Positions 1 to 7,208 of a stretch of DNA of 48,065 nt are shown piece by piece; the first letter of the stretch is position 1; each line of letters starts with the position of its first letter. This DNA is from Bacillus sp. FJAT-27245 (lineage in GTDB: Bacteria > Bacillota > Bacilli > Bacillales > Cytobacillaceae). Below the pieces are notes generated by a model. It was not told the origin of the DNA, made no database searches, and was given only the letters and a program-made list of their open reading frames with translations. The DNA is taken from the NCBI RefSeq assembly GCF_001273955.1, contig NZ_LIGI01000001.1:2838044-2886108 (forward strand). Reading direction: 5' to 3'. Both the position numbers and the translations under genes were made by a program.

Positions 1-660
1 CCCCGCCTCCTTGAGCCAGTCCGCATACACGCCAGTAGGATACGTCCTCTGATAATGGACCTCATCGAAGCGGTCATAGCGGCCGTCGGATTCATCGAGG
101 ACAAAAAAGCTGATTTCGTGTTCAACGCTATGCGGTTCACCTCCGCCAAAGCTATCCCAAATATACGATACACGGTCCCCGCTTAGGGAAAAGGAATGGT
201 CAACAAAGCCATTTTCAATTTTTCCGGTAGAGTGGACATCAAATACCAGCAAGCCTCCTGGCGAAAGATGGACTGACGCCTGCCGGAACGTGCTTTTGAC
301 TGCTTCCTCTGTCGTTAAATAATTGAGTGAATCACAGAAAATCCCGATCATCCCATAATCTCCAGGCAGTTCATGCTGAGCCATATCCTGTTCGTAAAAT
401 GGAATGGTGAAACCGGCATCCTCGGATTTTGCCCGGGCTACCGAAAGCATATCCGCTGAAAGGTCCACCCCGGTAACGGAAAAGCCTTCCCCTGCAAACC
501 GAAGTGATAGCTCTCCCGTTCCGCAGCCAAGGTCAAGAAGGGATTTCTCCCCATCTGGCCCAAATGTCTCCCAGGCGTTAAGGACCCACTCCACCCATTC
601 ATCGTACGGCGCATCTTCCATCAATTCATCGTACAAATAGGCGAAATGCCCGTAACTCAT
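1..660 (-). CDS. yqeM: YqeM-like class I SAM-dependent methyltransferase (C-terminus cut by window edge)
   Basis: The open frame runs from an ATG at 660 to the window edge, so about 220 codons are visible and the C-terminus lies outside. The N-terminus begins MSYGHFAYLYDELM, followed by a class I SAM-binding motif I (LLDLGCGTGELS), an acidic motif II (VTGVDLS) and a motif around DYGMIGIFCDSLNYL. Family knowledge: YqeM-type Rossmann methyltransferases follow rsfS in Bacillus, but their substrate is not established. Its ATG overlaps the rsfS stop as ATGA, implying translational coupling and membership of the yqeG-to-yqeM operon. Family assignment is firm; no substrate is proposed. Confidence 0.9.
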   Translation of the reverse strand, partial: MSYGHFAYLYDELMEDAPYDEWVEWVLNAWETFGPDGEKSLLDLGCGTGELSLRFAGEGFSVTGVDLSADMLSVARAKSEDAGFTIPFYEQDMAQHELPGDYGMIGIFCDSLNYLTTEEAVKSTFRQASVHLSPGGLLVFDVHSTGKIENGFVDHSFSLSGDRVSYIWDSFGGGEPHSVEHEISFFVLDESDGRYDRFDEVHYQRTYPTGVYADWLKEAG

Positions 661-1013
661 GGGTTTAGAACGCTTGAGATGTTTTCGAGCGGAGCATCTC
701 CCCAAAGGCGTTCAAGATTGTAATACGTCCGCTCGTCGCGGTGGAACACATGGGCGACTACATCGCCAAGGTCAATTAAAACCCACTTCGCTTCGTCAAG
801 GCCTTCAATCCTGCGGACACTAAAGCCATTCTCCCCGGCTTTTTCCTTGATTTCACGGGCGATTGCCTGTACCTGCTTATCTGAGTTTCCGTGGCAGATG
901 ATAAAGTAATCGGCAATCAGCGAAATCCCATTCATATTCAGGGCCAGGATATCCTCAGCCCTTTTATCATCGGCGGCCTTTACCGCAATCTGAAGCAACT
1001 CTTGCTTGCTCAT
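657..1013 (-). CDS. rsfS: Ribosomal silencing factor RsfS
   Basis: 118-residue Lojap/RsfS family protein (YqeL in B. subtilis). The family binds ribosomal protein uL14 on the free 50S subunit, blocks joining to the 30S and damps translation during starvation. Visible family hallmarks are the N-terminal AADDKRAEDILALNM segment, YFIICHGNS, and the C-terminal WVLIDLGDVVAHVFH block, with the length normal for the family. The ATG is preceded by GGAGG at 8-nt spacing. The start overlaps the yqeK stop by four bases (ATGA) and the stop overlaps the yqeM start in the same way, so the three genes are probably translated as a coupled string. Confidence 0.96.
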   Translation of the reverse strand: MSKQELLQIAVKAADDKRAEDILALNMNGISLIADYFIICHGNSDKQVQAIAREIKEKAGENGFSVRRIEGLDEAKWVLIDLGDVVAHVFHRDERTYYNLERLWGDAPLENISSVLNP

Positions 1014-1582
1014 TCATCAATCCTCCTGTTTTTTACGAGGTCATTATAGGTTAAAAAGGTTGCCGGGTAGACCGGCTGATTTTTTTTCATCAAAAATGAA
1101 ATCGTGTTCCTGACCGACTGGATAAGCGCGAGCTCAAGGTTTTTCTCGGCCAGCTCGCGTGTCTCCTCGACACCGGGAAAATTTCGGCCTGGTTCGATAT
1201 AATCGGCCAGGTAAACGATTTTTTCCAAAAGCGACATCCCCGGCCTGCCGGATGTGTGGTAGCGAATCGCATCCAATATATCCGGGTCGGTAACCCCCGC
1301 TTCCTTTTCAACGAGAAAAGCGCCGGCTGGGGCATGCCATAACTCCGGGCTATACTCAAGCAGGTCCTGTGGATACCCGTTTTCCAAAATAATTTTCTTC
1401 ATTTCATCTTTCGGGCGGAACTTCGCATAATCATGGAAGATTGCGGCCAGCTCCGCCTTGTCCGGGTCTGCGCCGTACTTCCTGGCAAGCGCTATTGAAG
1501 TTTCAACGACCCCGAGCGTATGGACATAACGGTGTTCCGTCAATTGTCCTTTCACGATTTGCAAAGCTTTTTCACGTTCCAT
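1010..1582 (-). CDS. yqeK: HD-domain diadenosine tetraphosphatase-type hydrolase YqeK
   Basis: 190-residue HD-superfamily phosphohydrolase. The metal-binding HD pair is seen in IFHDYAKF, with an upstream His in [10 protein letters not shown] and later [13 protein letters not shown] and [10 protein letters not shown] blocks. YqeK proteins are reported to be symmetrical Ap4A hydrolases that yield two ADP. An upstream GTG at 1651 extends the frame by 23 residues, but the ATG at 1582 has GGGGAG at proper distance and gives the MEREKALQ start expected from orthologues. It overlaps the 3' end of nadD by 11 bases and rsfS by four, so the operon is very compact. Confidence 0.94.
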   Translation of the reverse strand: MEREKALQIVKGQLTEHRYVHTLGVVETSIALARKYGADPDKAELAAIFHDYAKFRPKDEMKKIILENGYPQDLLEYSPELWHAPAGAFLVEKEAGVTDPDILDAIRYHTSGRPGMSLLEKIVYLADYIEPGRNFPGVEETRELAEKNLELALIQSVRNTISFLMKKNQPVYPATFLTYNDLVKNRRIDE

Positions 1583-2141
1583 ATAGTTTATTCTCCCCAA
1601 TGTAACTGATGACGCGTTCCGGCAAAAGATATTGTACCGTTTTGCCTTCACGAAGCCTTTCCCTTATCATGCTTGACGACAGGTCGATAGCAGGAACCTC
1701 CACCGTTTCAATCGGATAAGGCGTCTCCATTGAGTAGCCCGGACGCTGGACGCCGACAAAAGTAACCAGATTCAAAAGCTCGTCAATTTTATGCCACTTC
1801 GGCAAATATTCAACCATATCGGCCCCAATAATAAAATAAAATTGGCAATCAGGGTACCTTTCGGCCAGGATTTTCATTGTTTCAAACGTGTAGGAAGGCC
1901 CCTGCCTTTCGAGCTCCGCCTTTTCCACCTTAAACAACTTATTCCCTTTTATCGCAGCTTCAAGCATCGCGACCCGGTCTGCATCCAATGCCCCGGCCGC
2001 TTTATGTTTATGGGGAGGTTCCTGGTTCGGCATAAACCATATTTCATGAAGGCCGAGGGAATGGCAAACCTCGTTGGCGATAATTAAATGGCCCTGATGC
2101 GGCGGATTGAATGTCCCCCCAAGAATGCCTACCTTTTTCAT
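1572..2141 (-). CDS. nadD: Nicotinate-nucleotide adenylyltransferase NadD
   Basis: 189-residue nucleotidyltransferase that adenylates nicotinate mononucleotide with ATP to make deamido-NAD in the cytosolic NAD biosynthesis pathway. The N-terminus carries the [11 protein letters not shown] motif with the HxGH catalytic signature. The C-terminal SSSMIRERL segment corresponds to the ISSTxxR phosphate-binding motif, here with Ser in place of the usual Thr. The [15 protein letters not shown] segment is also typical. The ATG is preceded by AAGGAGGAGG. It sits 22 bases after yhbY and overlaps yqeK, as in B. subtilis (yqeJ). Confidence 0.96.
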   Translation of the reverse strand: MKKVGILGGTFNPPHQGHLIIANEVCHSLGLHEIWFMPNQEPPHKHKAAGALDADRVAMLEAAIKGNKLFKVEKAELERQGPSYTFETMKILAERYPDCQFYFIIGADMVEYLPKWHKIDELLNLVTFVGVQRPGYSMETPYPIETVEVPAIDLSSSMIRERLREGKTVQYLLPERVISYIGENKLYGT

Positions 2142-2163
2142 GAAGCCTCCTCCTTATTATGCC

Positions 2164-2454
2164 CTAAGGGAGCTGGATTTGTTTATTCTCAACAGATTCT
2201 TTGTAAAGGACGATTGTGTTTCCGATAATTTGGACAAGCTCGGCACGCGCCCCATTGGCGAGTTCCTCCGCGACCGTGTCCCTGTCTTCGTCACAGTTCT
2301 GAAGGACGCTAACCTTCAGTAACTCCCTCGCTTCGAGGGCTTCGGCAATCTGCTTGACCATGTTGCTGTTCACTCCGCCCTTTCCTACTTGGAAAATAGG
2401 GGTAAGGTGATGGGCCTTGGAACGGAGAAACCTTTTTTGCTTTCCTGTTAACAT
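2164..2454 (-). CDS. yhbY: YhbY family RNA-binding protein (CRM domain)
   Basis: 96-residue single-domain protein of the YhbY/CRS1-YhbY (CRM) fold, which associates with pre-50S ribosomal particles and binds RNA. The N-terminus LTGKQKRFLRSKAHHL and the central VGKGG loop, equivalent to the GxxG motif of KH-like domains, are diagnostic, followed by ELLKVSVLQN and IIGNTIVLYK. Length is typical. The ATG at 2454 has GGAGG with 6-nt spacing and overlaps the aroE stop by seven bases. It sits in an operon of other ribosome-assembly genes (yqeH, rsfS). Confidence 0.95.
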   Translation of the reverse strand: MLTGKQKRFLRSKAHHLTPIFQVGKGGVNSNMVKQIAEALEARELLKVSVLQNCDEDRDTVAEELANGARAELVQIIGNTIVLYKESVENKQIQLP

Positions 2455-3287
2455 ATAGCACCTCCTAGTTGTTTCAGTACGGTTTTACGCATCCTGTCCG
2501 CATCCGGCTTGATTCCCGTCCACAGTTCGAAGGCTAGGGCGCCCTGATGGACAAACATCCCAAGGCCATTCATTGTCCTCGCTCCCCGCAGGCGGGCCTG
2601 TTTCAGGAATTCCGTTTCGGAAGGATTGTAAATAATATCGGCGGCATGCACCCGCTTATTCAGGTTGTTGAGGCCAATCGGGCTCACGCCTGTTTCCGGG
2701 TGCATCCCGACAGAAGTTGTCTGGATGACCATATCGTACTCATTGATTCTTTCGGCCGCTTCTTCCATTGTAAGCGCCCTGGACGGAACGCCCAATTTCG
2801 ATTCGCCTGTTAGCGAGTCCGCTTTCGGAAGGCTGCGATTGCAAATATCAATCACCGCCGGCCTTGTTTTTTCAAGGGTAAAATAAATCGCCCTTGCCGC
2901 CCCGCCAGCGCCGATTACGAGAATGGCTGGATTTTCAAGCGGAGGAAAACCTTCCTCAAGGCTCTTCAGGAATCCGGGCCCGTCCGTATTATAACCGGCA
3001 AGCTGCCCATCCCGGTTAACGACTGTATTGACCGCGCCTATTTCTTTTGCTAGCGGGTCGATCCAATCCAAAAGAGGCATAATGTCCGTTTTGTATGGAA
3101 TCGTTACATTGAACCCCGCCGCCCCGATTGCCTTTAAACCGGAAACAGCTTCCTGTAACCGTCCCTCTTCAACAAGGAAGGGATGATAATGCGCGTCAAT
3201 CCCGTACAGGCTGAACAGATCATTATGCATATGGGGCGAAAGGGAGTGTGCAATCGGATTCCCGATAACGCCAAAAAGCTTTTTCAC
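2448..3287 (-). CDS. aroE: Shikimate 5-dehydrogenase AroE
   Basis: 279-residue NADP-dependent shikimate dehydrogenase that reduces 3-dehydroshikimate in the aromatic amino-acid pathway. N-terminal substrate-binding motifs GNPIAHSLSPHMHN and FNVTIPYK (with the catalytic Lys) are intact. The dinucleotide-binding loop is VIGAGGAARA, followed by NRS and the C-terminal NGLGMFVHQGALAFELWTG. The start is GTG, with AGGGGG seven bases upstream and no competing ATG. It overlaps yhbY by seven bases and follows yqeH by 17, the conserved Bacillus order (called aroD in B. subtilis). Confidence 0.96.
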   Translation of the reverse strand: MKKLFGVIGNPIAHSLSPHMHNDLFSLYGIDAHYHPFLVEEGRLQEAVSGLKAIGAAGFNVTIPYKTDIMPLLDWIDPLAKEIGAVNTVVNRDGQLAGYNTDGPGFLKSLEEGFPPLENPAILVIGAGGAARAIYFTLEKTRPAVIDICNRSLPKADSLTGESKLGVPSRALTMEEAAERINEYDMVIQTTSVGMHPETGVSPIGLNNLNKRVHAADIIYNPSETEFLKQARLRGARTMNGLGMFVHQGALAFELWTGIKPDADRMRKTVLKQLGGAIC

Positions 3288-3304
3288 CGAAATTCCCCCT
3301 AAAC

Positions 3305-4411
3305 CTAAATAAGCGACTTCCGCAGCATCGTCTGGACGCCCCGGGGAACATAGGCAGTTACTTTCGCCCCTGGCTCATTGACTGTTACCCATCCAAGCCC
3401 GGAAAAGACAATATCGGTCTTAGGTTCCCTGATTGAATACTCCTGTTTTACAAGCTCGGGGAATGTGTCAAGCTCATCACTGTTAGGCGGCGTCAGCATT
3501 TCCCCGACATGGCGTTTATACAGCTCATCGGCGTTTTCCGTCTTTGTCCGGTGGATGCCGAGGTCATTGGAAAAATGGCAAACAAGCGCCCTTCTGCCGC
3601 CCGCGGTGTAATCAAGCCGGCCGAGGCCGCCGAAGAACAATGTCTGCCCCTCATTCAGCTGATAGACCTTTGGCTTTATTTCCTTTTTCGGGGTAATGAC
3701 CTTCAAGTCCTTTTTGCCGACGTAGTGCGCCATCTGGTGATGATTGATAATTCCCGGGGTATCGATGAGGGCTTTTCCGTCATCAAGCGGTATTTTGATG
3801 ATGTCCAAGGTTGTGCCGGGAAAGTGGGATGTTGTAATAACATCCTGGCCACCGGCTACATCACGGATAATCCTGTTGATAAACGTTGATTTACCGACAT
3901 TCGTACAGCCGACAACGTACACATCCCTGCCCTGCCGGTAGGAATCGATTGCCTCTGCCGTTTCCCTGATATTTTGTCCTTTAGCCGCCGAAATGAGGAA
4001 TACATCTTCTGCCTGGAGGCCGAGTTCCTTCGATTCATGTTTCATCCAATTGATCAGCTTATTGTGCTTGACCGATTTTGGAAGCAAGTCAACCTTGTTT
4101 CCAACAAGGAGGATCTTATTGCCGCCTGCAAAGCGGTGCATTCCCGGAATCCAGCTGCCATTGAAGTCGAAAATGTCAACAATTTTCACAATCAAGGCGT
4201 CCGTCTTTCCAATTTGGTTCAAAATTTCCAAAAAATCATCATCGGTCAGGCTGACATCCTGAACCTCATTGTAATGCTTTAGGCGGAAGCAGCGCTGGCA
4301 AATGATCTGCTCCTTCCCTAAAGAGGAAGCGGGGGCATAGCCGAGTTCGTCCGGGGACTCCGTCTGGATGGCTACCCCGCATCCAATGCAAATATCACGT
4401 TCCTCGTCCAC
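3305..4411 (-). CDS. yqeH: Circularly permuted GTPase YqeH, 30S assembly
   Basis: 368-residue ribosome-biogenesis GTPase of the YlqF/YawG-related circularly permuted class. An N-terminal zinc finger (CIGCG then CQRCFRLKHYN) is followed by G4 (LVGNKVDLLPKS) before G1 (GCTNVGKST) and G3 (DTPGI), which shows the permuted order directly. YqeH acts in 30S subunit assembly. A TTG at 4426 would lengthen the protein by five codons, but it overlaps the SD. The GTG at 4411 has GGGAGG at 7-nt spacing and is the better start. It begins two bases after the yqeG stop. Confidence 0.94.
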   Translation of the reverse strand: MDEERDICIGCGVAIQTESPDELGYAPASSLGKEQIICQRCFRLKHYNEVQDVSLTDDDFLEILNQIGKTDALIVKIVDIFDFNGSWIPGMHRFAGGNKILLVGNKVDLLPKSVKHNKLINWMKHESKELGLQAEDVFLISAAKGQNIRETAEAIDSYRQGRDVYVVGCTNVGKSTFINRIIRDVAGGQDVITTSHFPGTTLDIIKIPLDDGKALIDTPGIINHHQMAHYVGKKDLKVITPKKEIKPKVYQLNEGQTLFFGGLGRLDYTAGGRRALVCHFSNDLGIHRTKTENADELYKRHVGEMLTPPNSDELDTFPELVKQEYSIREPKTDIVFSGLGWVTVNEPGAKVTAYVPRGVQTMLRKSLI

Positions 4412-4413
4412 TG

Positions 4414-4929
4414 TTAAACCTCCCAATCAATCATTCCTTTTTTTCGGAAAAAATTCAGGATCCTGCGCTCAATCTTCCGGTTGAATCGTGTGAAAAATCC
4501 ATCGGTCTGCGCTACGGGAACCACTAATATCGTATGGAACCCGCCCCGGTTCCCACCGAAAACATCCGTCAATAACTGGTCTCCAATCACGACCGTTTCT
4601 TCCCGTTTCAGCCCCATCCGTTCAACCGCTTTCCTAAAAGCCCGGGTCATCGGTTTCCTTGCCTGGAAAATAAACGGAATCCCTAATGGGTCGGAGAATG
4701 ATTTTACCCGCTGTTCATTATTGTTCGAAACGATTGTTACGAGAATATCATTTTTCCGCATCTCATCAAACCATTCAATCAATTTAGGCGTAGCCAGCGG
4801 CCTGTCCCATTCTACAAGGGTATTGTCGAGATCGGTAATAATTCCTTTAATGCCCTTATCTTTCAACTGTTGAGGAGTAATCTCAAAAATATTCTTTACA
4901 TGCTCAGTGGGCAGGAAAAGGTTTAGCAT
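4414..4929 (-). CDS. yqeG: HAD-superfamily IIIA phosphatase YqeG
   Basis: 171-residue HAD-fold protein. Motif I is DLDNTLVEW (DxDxT), motif II is TIVSNNN, and motif III/IV is around VIGDQLLTDVFGGN, so the catalytic set looks complete. YqeG is related to mitochondrial Gep4-type phosphatidylglycerophosphatases, but its bacterial substrate is not settled, so only the family is claimed. A GTG at 4938 lies three codons upstream; the ATG at 4929 is preferred because CGGGGTG lies six bases before it and the resulting MLNLFLPTEH matches orthologues. It is first in the yqe operon, about 40 bases after the promoter. Confidence 0.93.
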   Translation of the reverse strand: MLNLFLPTEHVKNIFEITPQQLKDKGIKGIITDLDNTLVEWDRPLATPKLIEWFDEMRKNDILVTIVSNNNEQRVKSFSDPLGIPFIFQARKPMTRAFRKAVERMGLKREETVVIGDQLLTDVFGGNRGGFHTILVVPVAQTDGFFTRFNRKIERRILNFFRKKGMIDWEV

Positions 4930-4972
4930 CGTAAACACCCCGTTTTAATATCATAAGGTTGGCAATGTTACC

Positions 4973-5001
4973 ATCATAACCAATTTTGACATAGGTTTCA
5001 A
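4973..5001 (-). promoter_or_regulatory. Sigma-A promoter of the yqeG–yqeM operon
   Basis: On the minus strand TTGAAA (4996–5001) and TATGAT (4973–4978) each match the sigma-A hexamers at 5/6 with exactly 17 bp between them. The start site would fall near 4966, about 37 bases before yqeG. No other comparable promoter was seen before yqeM, which fits one long transcript. Confidence 0.7.
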
Positions 5002-5198
5002 AAACATTTTTCCCAAACTCACTCTTTTACTTCAAATTCGGGAATCGATAGGACTCGGAGCTATTCGCGACCACTATATGAAAATTGCCGAAAACAGGAT
5101 TGAAAATTCTTCCGTTTCATATATTTACGCGCTAAAAAATGTCAAAAAGATGAAAATAGCCAGAAAAACTTTTCGACAAATTCGGCGCCATCGTAACA

Positions 5199-5297
5199 TG
5201 TGGATAACTTTATCAACATTATACCACTTGCTACTATCACCTTTTTCCCAATTATAAACAACTTAATCACAGGTTATCCACCGGTTGCTGTGGACAA
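5199..5297. promoter_or_regulatory. Cluster of DnaA boxes upstream of sda
   Basis: A perfect DnaA box (TTATCCACA on the minus strand) lies at 5199–5207. One-mismatch boxes lie at 5252–5260 (TTATAAACA, plus), 5274–5282 (TTATCCACC, plus) and 5289–5297 (TTGTCCACA, minus). In B. subtilis DnaA directly activates sda in response to replication state, so the placement 120–220 bases before sda is meaningful. Site identity is read from sequence; occupancy is inferred. Confidence 0.8.
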
Positions 5298-5306
5298 TAG
5301 GAACGA

Positions 5307-5335
5307 TTGTTCTGCCCCCTTTTTTTTGTTAGATT
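5307..5335 (+). promoter_or_regulatory. sda: Weak candidate sda promoter
   Basis: TTGTTC (5307–5312) and TAGATT (5330–5335) are spaced by 17 bp, immediately downstream of the last DnaA box. The hexamers match consensus at only 3/6 and 4/6, which would suit an activator-dependent promoter. It is tentative, since the AT-rich stretch to 5400 offers other weak options. Confidence 0.35.
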
Positions 5336-5416
5336 AAGGATAACAACATTGAACTTACCATTATATGCAGCCACTGTGTTTTTAGACACATATTTTAACA
5401 GGGGGTGAATTCTGGC

Positions 5417-5557
5417 ATGCGCAAACTGTCGGATGATTTGTTGATCGAGTCCTATTTTAAGGCAAGAGAACTGAACCTAAGCCCTGATTTTATTCGTCTT
5501 ATCGAAAAGGAAATCCAGCGCCGCTCTTTATCACATAAAGTCAGGGCATCCTCCTGA
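5417..5557 (+). CDS. sda: Sporulation checkpoint inhibitor Sda
   Basis: 46-codon gene: [20 protein letters not shown], then [17 protein letters not shown]. This closely resembles B. subtilis Sda, a helical-hairpin protein that binds the KinA dimerisation domain and blocks phosphotransfer into the sporulation phosphorelay when replication is perturbed. Length equals the usual 46 residues. GGGGGTG lies nine to ten bases before the ATG. The C-terminal tail (SHKVRASS) ends in the uncharged residues that serve as a ClpXP degradation signal in B. subtilis Sda. A DnaA-box cluster lies upstream and an intrinsic terminator follows at once, so it is monocistronic. Confidence 0.95.
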   Translation: MRKLSDDLLIESYFKARELNLSPDFIRLIEKEIQRRSLSHKVRASS

Positions 5558-5558
5558 C

Positions 5559-5582
5559 AAAGCCCCATTCCTGGGCTTTTTT
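5559..5582 (+). terminator. Rho-independent terminator of sda
   Basis: AAAGCCC and GGGCTTT form a 7-bp stem around a 7-base loop, followed by a run of T. It begins two bases after the sda stop. Confidence 0.85.
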
Positions 5583-5590
5583 AATATATA

Positions 5591-5620
5591 AAAAAACGGC
5601 GCTGCGATAGCGCCGTTTTT
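5591..5620 (-). terminator. Terminator of psd (also usable from the plus strand)
   Basis: A perfect stem of ACGGCGCT with AGCGCCGT around a 5-base loop is flanked by A and T runs on both sides. On the minus strand it ends in seven T and lies nine bases after the psd stop. Confidence 0.85.
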
Positions 5621-5628
5621 CTACTCTA

Positions 5629-6414
5629 TTAACGTGTCCCAAGCGTCCCAACCTTTTCTCCCATCCGGATATCAAATGGGGTGGAAATCGATTGTTCCGG
5701 AATGAAACAGCCTTTTTCAAACAGAAGGACAATCGTTGACCCAAAACTGAAATAAGCCATTTCTTCCCCTTTTTTCAGTTCGCTGCCCTCATGCGTCGTC
5801 TCAATGGAATTGACAAACATCGCACCGACCTTGACGACGGCAACCATTCCTTTGGCTGTTTGGATTTCCGAAATCATCCGGTAATTTTTTGACAAGGTGT
5901 CCACGCCATATTTCAGGCCCCACTTATTTACCGGATACGATTTGGTCCCAAGCTCCCACTGCCGTTTCACTTCCCCGTCGACAGGGCTATGGATGCGGTG
6001 GTAATGGCTCGGACTTAAATAAAAGATCATGTACGTTCCATCCATATATTTTTCAGCCGTTTGCCTGTCTCCGACCATGTCAATGACGGAATAGATTTTC
6101 CCCTTTACTTCCATTTCACTGTTCGGCTTGATTGTGCCGATGTCCTCGATAACGGCATCGACAGGGCTGACGACAGAAAATTCCCCCTGGTCAACCGGAC
6201 GCGAGCCAGGCTTCAGCTTTCTGATAAACAAGTCGTGCAATGTCGGAAATTCGGCAAGCGGCGTCTCCATTTCTTCGGTATTGAGCCTGTATGCTTTTGC
6301 AAAGCGGGCAACGGCCCTCCTGCTCCTTGGGGACCTTGAAAATTTCCTTAGAAGCGAAGATGTCCATTTTCCATTTGTTAACTCGATGAAAAGCCTGTAG
6401 ATGGGCTGAAACAA
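5629..6414 (-). CDS. psd: Phosphatidylserine decarboxylase proenzyme
   Basis: About 261 residues; the pyruvoyl-dependent, membrane-associated enzyme that converts phosphatidylserine to phosphatidylethanolamine. The self-cleavage site is in FGSTIVLLFE, where the Ser becomes the pyruvoyl group. Upstream catalytic motifs include VSPVDAV (Asp) and SPSHYHRIHSP (His). The start is TTG at 6414, because GGAGG lies eight bases before it; another TTG at 6429 lies inside the SD and is less likely. It is divergent from pssA, the preceding enzyme of the same pathway. Confidence 0.93.
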   Translation of the reverse strand: MFQPIYRLFIELTNGKWTSSLLRKFSRSPRSRRAVARFAKAYRLNTEEMETPLAEFPTLHDLFIRKLKPGSRPVDQGEFSVVSPVDAVIEDIGTIKPNSEMEVKGKIYSVIDMVGDRQTAEKYMDGTYMIFYLSPSHYHRIHSPVDGEVKRQWELGTKSYPVNKWGLKYGVDTLSKNYRMISEIQTAKGMVAVVKVGAMFVNSIETTHEGSELKKGEEMAYFSFGSTIVLLFEKGCFIPEQSISTPFDIRMGEKVGTLGTR

Positions 6415-6446
6415 TGTACTTACCTCCAAATAGTGTAAATATACTC

Positions 6447-6475
6447 TTTACGAACCGTCATAAAAGACTTAAAAT
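6447..6475 (+). promoter_or_regulatory. pssA: Candidate sigma-A promoter of pssA
   Basis: TTTACG (6447–6452, 4/6) and TAAAAT (6470–6475, 5/6) are separated by 17 bp in the psd–pssA divergent spacer. In B. subtilis the pssA operon has a sigma-X promoter; I see no clear extracytoplasmic sigma motif here. Confidence 0.5.
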
Positions 6476-6614
6476 AGAAGTATGATAGGTTAATGATTAA
6501 AACCAACGGATAATTAGCGCGCTAGAATTGGGAACCTTGGCCACTGCCTTTGTTTCTTCTTTCTTATACCGGACTTTCCATTAAGGAAGCCGGATAGCAA
6601 AAAGGAGTGAGGAT

Positions 6615-7154
6615 ATGTTTTTATTGGAAGTAGTAGACCAGACAGTCAAAAAACTTAAAACACAGACAGCCAATGTCCTGACATTGTTGAATTTATCGCT
6701 TGGTGGATTTGCAATTATATTTACGATGCACGGAAATCTAAGGCTCAGCCTTCTGCTTATTTTCATCGCCGCGCTCGCGGACAGGTTCGACGGCATGGTT
6801 GCCAGGAAATTCAATATCGAATCCGATTTGGGAAAGCAATTGGATTCCATGAGTGATATTATATCATTTGGCGTGGCGCCTGCACTATTAATATATCAGG
6901 GAATCTTATCTGAATTTGGCGGCCCGGGTTCGTTTTTCACAATTTTCTTCATTGCCTGCGGAGCCTTCCGCCTGGCCCGATTCAATATCACCGAAAGCAA
7001 CGGCTATTTCACAGGTTTGCCGATCACGGCTGCCGGATGCCTGGTTACACTCAGTTTCCTTGCCATCCCTTACGCTCCGCCGCAAACATTCCTGTTTGTC
7101 GTTATGGTACTATCTTTCCTGATGGTCAGCCCATTTAAACTTAAAAAGGTTTAA
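6615..7154 (+). CDS. pssA: CDP-diacylglycerol–serine O-phosphatidyltransferase PssA
   Basis: 179-residue integral membrane CDP-alcohol phosphatidyltransferase that makes phosphatidylserine from CDP-diacylglycerol and L-serine. The signature D-x2-DG-x2-AR-x8-G-x3-D-x3-D is complete: it reads DRFDGMVAR, then G, then DSMSD. At least four hydrophobic segments follow, with AFRLARFNIT typical of the PssA branch. AAGGAGTGAGG precedes the ATG. The length matches the B. subtilis type II enzyme. It is divergent from psd, so the two consecutive phosphatidylethanolamine-synthesis steps share one intergenic control region; in B. subtilis pssA and psd form an operon elsewhere. Confidence 0.95.
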   Translation: MFLLEVVDQTVKKLKTQTANVLTLLNLSLGGFAIIFTMHGNLRLSLLLIFIAALADRFDGMVARKFNIESDLGKQLDSMSDIISFGVAPALLIYQGILSEFGGPGSFFTIFFIACGAFRLARFNITESNGYFTGLPITAAGCLVTLSFLAIPYAPPQTFLFVVMVLSFLMVSPFKLKKV

Positions 7155-7160
7155 TAGCCA

Positions 7161-7200
7161 AAAACACCCCGGCAGCCACTCGCTGCGGGGTGTTTTTTTA
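7161..7200. terminator. Shared terminator of pssA and pepF
   Basis: A GC-rich hairpin pairs CACCCC and GCAGC with GCTGCGGGGTG (one bulged G), with A and T runs on either flank. It sits between the convergent pssA and pepF stops and can serve both. Confidence 0.85.
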
Positions 7201-7208
7201 CGAAAAAA

